Part shown: positions 4,819 to 6,930 of the stretch, piece after piece
Numbering within the stretch: position 1 is the stretch's first letter
Layout: each line of letters starts with the position of its first letter
DNA from: JACRAR01 sp041665185
Lineage (GTDB): Bacteria; Pseudomonadota; Gammaproteobacteria; Burkholderiales; Rhodocyclaceae
Length of the DNA: 6,930 nt
Direction: 5' to 3'
Assembly (NCBI GenBank): GCA_041665185.1
Contig: JBAYJH010000263.1
Span: 1-6,930, forward strand
Translations under genes and position numbers: made by a program
Notes under the pieces: model-generated
The model's database searches: none
Told to the model about the DNA's origin: nothing
What the model saw: only the letters and a program-made list of their open reading frames with translations

Positions 4819-6201
4819 ATGGACAAACTACAGCAGCAGGCTCGAAAAGTCATTCACACGCTATTGGAAACAACCGTCGCCGTTGACGCAATGGGATTTG
4901 AGCGGCTGGTGCTAATGCTCCTCACATTGGATGGCTCGGAGGGGACGCTAACCCCCGCAAGCGGCGACAACGGAGTCGACGTAGAAGTCAGGTCAAGCGA
5001 TGGCCTGCTGATTGCCCAATGCAAAGCATACTCTCAGGACATCAAGGTCACACCGAGAGAAGTTCGTGAATTCCTTGGCGCGGTATTCCACTCCAAAGCC
5101 AGCAAAGGCTATTTCTTTACGACCTCGTCATTTACGGATCAGGCAAGGAGCTTTGCCGCGGAGAATCCTGTTTTGGAACTGGTGGACCGAGTATCGCTGA
5201 CCGAGTGGATCGCGAACGCCGCAATCGGAAAAGTGGGAATAGCTCTTCGTCATATAGAAGTTGCCGATGATGACCATTCAAGGGCCGCCAGGCTGAGAAG
5301 GACCGCCAACGCTATGAGATCGCTTGCGGAGCACGGAAAGTTGGACGAAGCACTAGAGCTAATCTACGATTGGGCCAAGGAACTCGAGTCCCTTGACGTG
5401 GAGCTGAAGAGACCGGCCTGGTTCGTGGCCCAGCAGTCCGATATCGAGGAAAATTTGAACCGAATCTCCCAACTCGAATCTGAACGCGACGAGCTAAACG
5501 GTAAGCTTGCGAGCAACTTGGGGAGACTTGCGTTTTTGGAAACAAATTACGAAGCAGACTATGTTGAAGACCACGCGGGCAAACTAGCTGCGAGCTATGA
5601 GAAACTAGGCGTGCCCATCGCCGATGTAATCGAAATCATGCGTGATCAACATGTTCAAGTTGCTTCCGGTGGATGGTGGCTAATTGACCGGAGGGAAAGT
5701 GACTCTGAATGGCTTCCCCATAAGGTCATCCAAGGCCGCCGTTTAAGTCCCGAAGAATACCCAGCAGATTCTTTTGTCTACATACATCGCCTTGGCTGCA
5801 GCGACTGGAACTGGATAATTGTAAACCGGCGCACCCATGAGCCGGTTGCGTGTTTCAGGGAATGGACTCGGCGGGAGACAGCCGTAAAGGAAGCACGCCA
5901 GCTGATCACAGACGAACAATTAGTCGAGTTCTTTCGGGCTTCACTCGGTACTGGCAGACCGCCTCGCGCCAGTGGCGCCGTCAATCGACACCTCGATGCA
6001 GGCGCCAACGTGGATTCGATCTTCTATACGGGGAGCGATTATGGCTACAATCTGTCAGTCAAGAAGAGCGGTTCTACCCTGCACATATCCTTCGGTTGCG
6101 TGGCTGGTCCTGAAGCCGGAGATGGAGGACACTGGGTTGTCACTCTTGATGACCGTGGCCATGTCGAAACAGTTGACGGTGGCGTTTCATGGATCAGCTA
6201 G
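4819..6201 (+). CDS. Mrr-type restriction endonuclease domain protein
   Basis: A 460-aa protein with an N-terminal PD-(D/E)XK nuclease domain of the Mrr_cat kind. FERLV places the helical Glu at 28, GDNGVDVEV gives Asp54, and IAQCKAY gives Gln67 and Lys69, the D-x12-Q-x-K active site. Next come KVTPREVREFLGAV and KGYFFTTSSFTDQARSFA, the usual Mrr core. Residues about 165-245 are helical with a coiled coil (from SDIEENLNRISQLESERDEL). The C-terminal 190 residues, rich in Trp (GGWWLIDRRES, SDWNWIIVNRR), are unlike the Mrr DNA-reading winged helix and I do not recognise them. All active-site residues are present, so it should cut DNA in the cytoplasm, perhaps modified or phage DNA. No methylase gene is in the window, which fits a modification-dependent enzyme. 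Shine-Dalgarno TAGGAA (4807-4812) supports ATG 4819. Confidence 0.85.
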   Translation: MDKLQQQARKVIHTLLETTVAVDAMGFERLVLMLLTLDGSEGTLTPASGDNGVDVEVRSSDGLLIAQCKAYSQDIKVTPREVREFLGAVFHSKASKGYFFTTSSFTDQARSFAAENPVLELVDRVSLTEWIANAAIGKVGIALRHIEVADDDHSRAARLRRTANAMRSLAEHGKLDEALELIYDWAKELESLDVELKRPAWFVAQQSDIEENLNRISQLESERDELNGKLASNLGRLAFLETNYEADYVEDHAGKLAASYEKLGVPIADVIEIMRDQHVQVASGGWWLIDRRESDSEWLPHKVIQGRRLSPEEYPADSFVYIHRLGCSDWNWIIVNRRTHEPVACFREWTRRETAVKEARQLITDEQLVEFFRASLGTGRPPRASGAVNRHLDAGANVDSIFYTGSDYGYNLSVKKSGSTLHISFGCVAGPEAGDGGHWVVTLDDRGHVETVDGGVSWIS

Positions 6202-6272
6202 CTGAACTGTCCAACATCTTCGCGGAATTCATTCGTTCCCGGATCATCAATCGCTTGGACAACCGGGGCTGA
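6189..6272 (+). CDS. Possible 27-aa peptide between nuclease and regulator
   Basis: ATG 6189 lies within the last codons of the nuclease gene (13-nt overlap, different frame) behind a weak GGTGG (6178-6182). The frame ends at TGA 6270-6272, 18 nt before the regulator start. The peptide is amphipathic: it starts MDQLAELSNIFAEFIRSRII and continues with a short basic end. It may be a real micro-protein, or it may act only to bring ribosomes to the regulator, whose own ribosome site is poor. A chance frame of this length is also common. Confidence 0.3.
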   Translation: MDQLAELSNIFAEFIRSRIINRLDNRG

Positions 6273-6290
6273 TTTGACAAGCAAGTCACA

Positions 6291-6929
6291 ATGGTCAAGA
6301 AAATAGAAGTCCTCGTTGCCGACGATCACGAGCTCATTCGCTCTGGCATCAAACATATCCTTGAGGATACAGAGGATATCGAGGTTTCAGCCGAAGCAGC
6401 CGACGGGATACTCGCTGTTCAGGTTGCCCGTAAGAACACTTGGGACATCGGGATTCTTGATGTCAACATGCCGAATCGTAACGGCATTGAGACATTGGTC
6501 ATTCTGAAGAAGGAATTTCCAAGGCGACCCATCCTCCTCTTGAGCATGCATCCTGAAGAGCAATATGCCGTGCGGGCAATAGAAAATGGCGCATCTGGCT
6601 ATATTACAAAGCAGAGCGCGTCTTTAGAGTTGGTGAAAGCCATTCGTTACGTAGCCGGCGGTGGCAAGTACATCACGCCGACAGTTGCCGAACGATTGGC
6701 GGGCGCGATGGGGAATAAAAATAAGCCTACCGCAGATCGCTTATCGAATCGGGAGCTACAAGTTCTGATGCTGATTGCAGCAGGTAAGCCATTGACCCAA
6801 GTCGGCGATCTGCTGAGCTTATCAGTTAGCACGGTAAGCATTTACCGCAGGAGGATATTGGATAAACTGGAGCTCGACAACACCGGCGCACTCATCCGAT
6901 TTGGAATTGAAAATGGATTGGTGAAATGA
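6291..6929 (+). CDS. NarL/FixJ-family response regulator (GacA/UvrY-like)
   Basis: A complete 212-aa two-component response regulator. The receiver domain (1-120) has the acidic pair D11-D12, the phospho-acceptor D57 in ILDVNMP, S85 in LLLSMHP and K107 in GYITK, so it should be phosphorylated and switchable. A linker follows, then a LuxR/GerE helix-turn-helix (about 150-211: LSNRELQVLMLIAAGKPLTQ to RRRILDKL). It should bind DNA as a dimer and activate or repress targets. No histidine kinase is in the window, so the signal comes from elsewhere or from a lost partner gene. There is no clear Shine-Dalgarno; ATG 6291 is the only suitable start because an in-frame stop lies at 6270-6272. It lies 89 nt after the nuclease gene on the same strand. 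Its last 123 bases repeat the window start. Confidence 0.9.
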   Translation: MVKKIEVLVADDHELIRSGIKHILEDTEDIEVSAEAADGILAVQVARKNTWDIGILDVNMPNRNGIETLVILKKEFPRRPILLLSMHPEEQYAVRAIENGASGYITKQSASLELVKAIRYVAGGGKYITPTVAERLAGAMGNKNKPTADRLSNRELQVLMLIAAGKPLTQVGDLLSLSVSTVSIYRRRILDKLELDNTGALIRFGIENGLVK

Positions 6930-6930
6930 G
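6808..6930. repeat. Right copy of 123-bp terminal direct repeat
   Basis: Identical to 1-123 and covers the last 40 codons of the response regulator, its stop and one further base. The match runs to the final base of the window with no mismatch, which fits an untrimmed overlap of a circular sequence. Confidence 0.95.

Noticed and set aside
1..6930. CRISPR array, tRNA or rRNA gene, integron attC sites, IS ends, plasmid iterons
   Set aside because: No regularly spaced short repeats, cloverleaf, rRNA-like sequence, attC core pair or transposase-flanking inverted repeats were found by reading both strands.

Overview
The window reads as DNA from a proteobacterium, most likely a Pseudomonas-like gammaproteobacterium. 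The grounds are the MdtC/MuxC-type RND pump fragment, the GacA/NarL-style response regulator and Shine-Dalgarno-led compact operons. This assignment comes from protein resemblance by eye, not a search. Bases 1-123 are repeated exactly as bases 6808-6930, the last bases of the window. The simplest reading is a circular molecule of 6807 bp whose assembly overlap was not trimmed. If so, the response regulator tail at the left edge and the complete gene at the right edge are one gene. No replication initiator, integrase, transposase or mobilisation gene is visible.

Left block (1-1017): response regulator tail, a short doubtful frame that overlaps its stop codon, then a complete type II toxin-antitoxin pair, vapB-vapC, with a strong Shine-Dalgarno sequence and an inverted repeat at the start of vapB.

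Middle block (about 1010-3041): a visibly GC-richer piece of foreign-looking DNA cut through genes at both ends. It holds the C-terminal 40% of an RND efflux pump on the + strand. Facing it on the - strand are a frameshifted TlpA/thioredoxin-like gene, whose CXXC motif survives in a shifted frame, and the 3' end of a probable BNR-repeat (sialidase-like) gene. The last two are joined by an ATGA overlap, so they look like an old operon that has decayed.

Right block (3091-6930): a more AT-rich, compact + strand gene set. It starts at a near-consensus promoter carrying a 6+6 bp operator-like palindrome. In order it encodes a ribbon-helix-helix-type DNA-binding protein (197 aa), a 48-aa frame, a 91-aa protein, a 182-aa coiled-coil protein, a 460-aa protein with an Mrr-type restriction nuclease domain, a possible 27-aa peptide and a complete NarL/FixJ-family response regulator. 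Spacing is tight, with ATGA overlaps or short gaps, so most of it is probably one transcription unit. The best guess is an uncharacterised Mrr-nuclease defence or restriction-like module with its own repressor, carried beside a vapBC addiction module. That functional reading is inference. What can be seen is the nuclease motif, the promoter/operator and the gene order.
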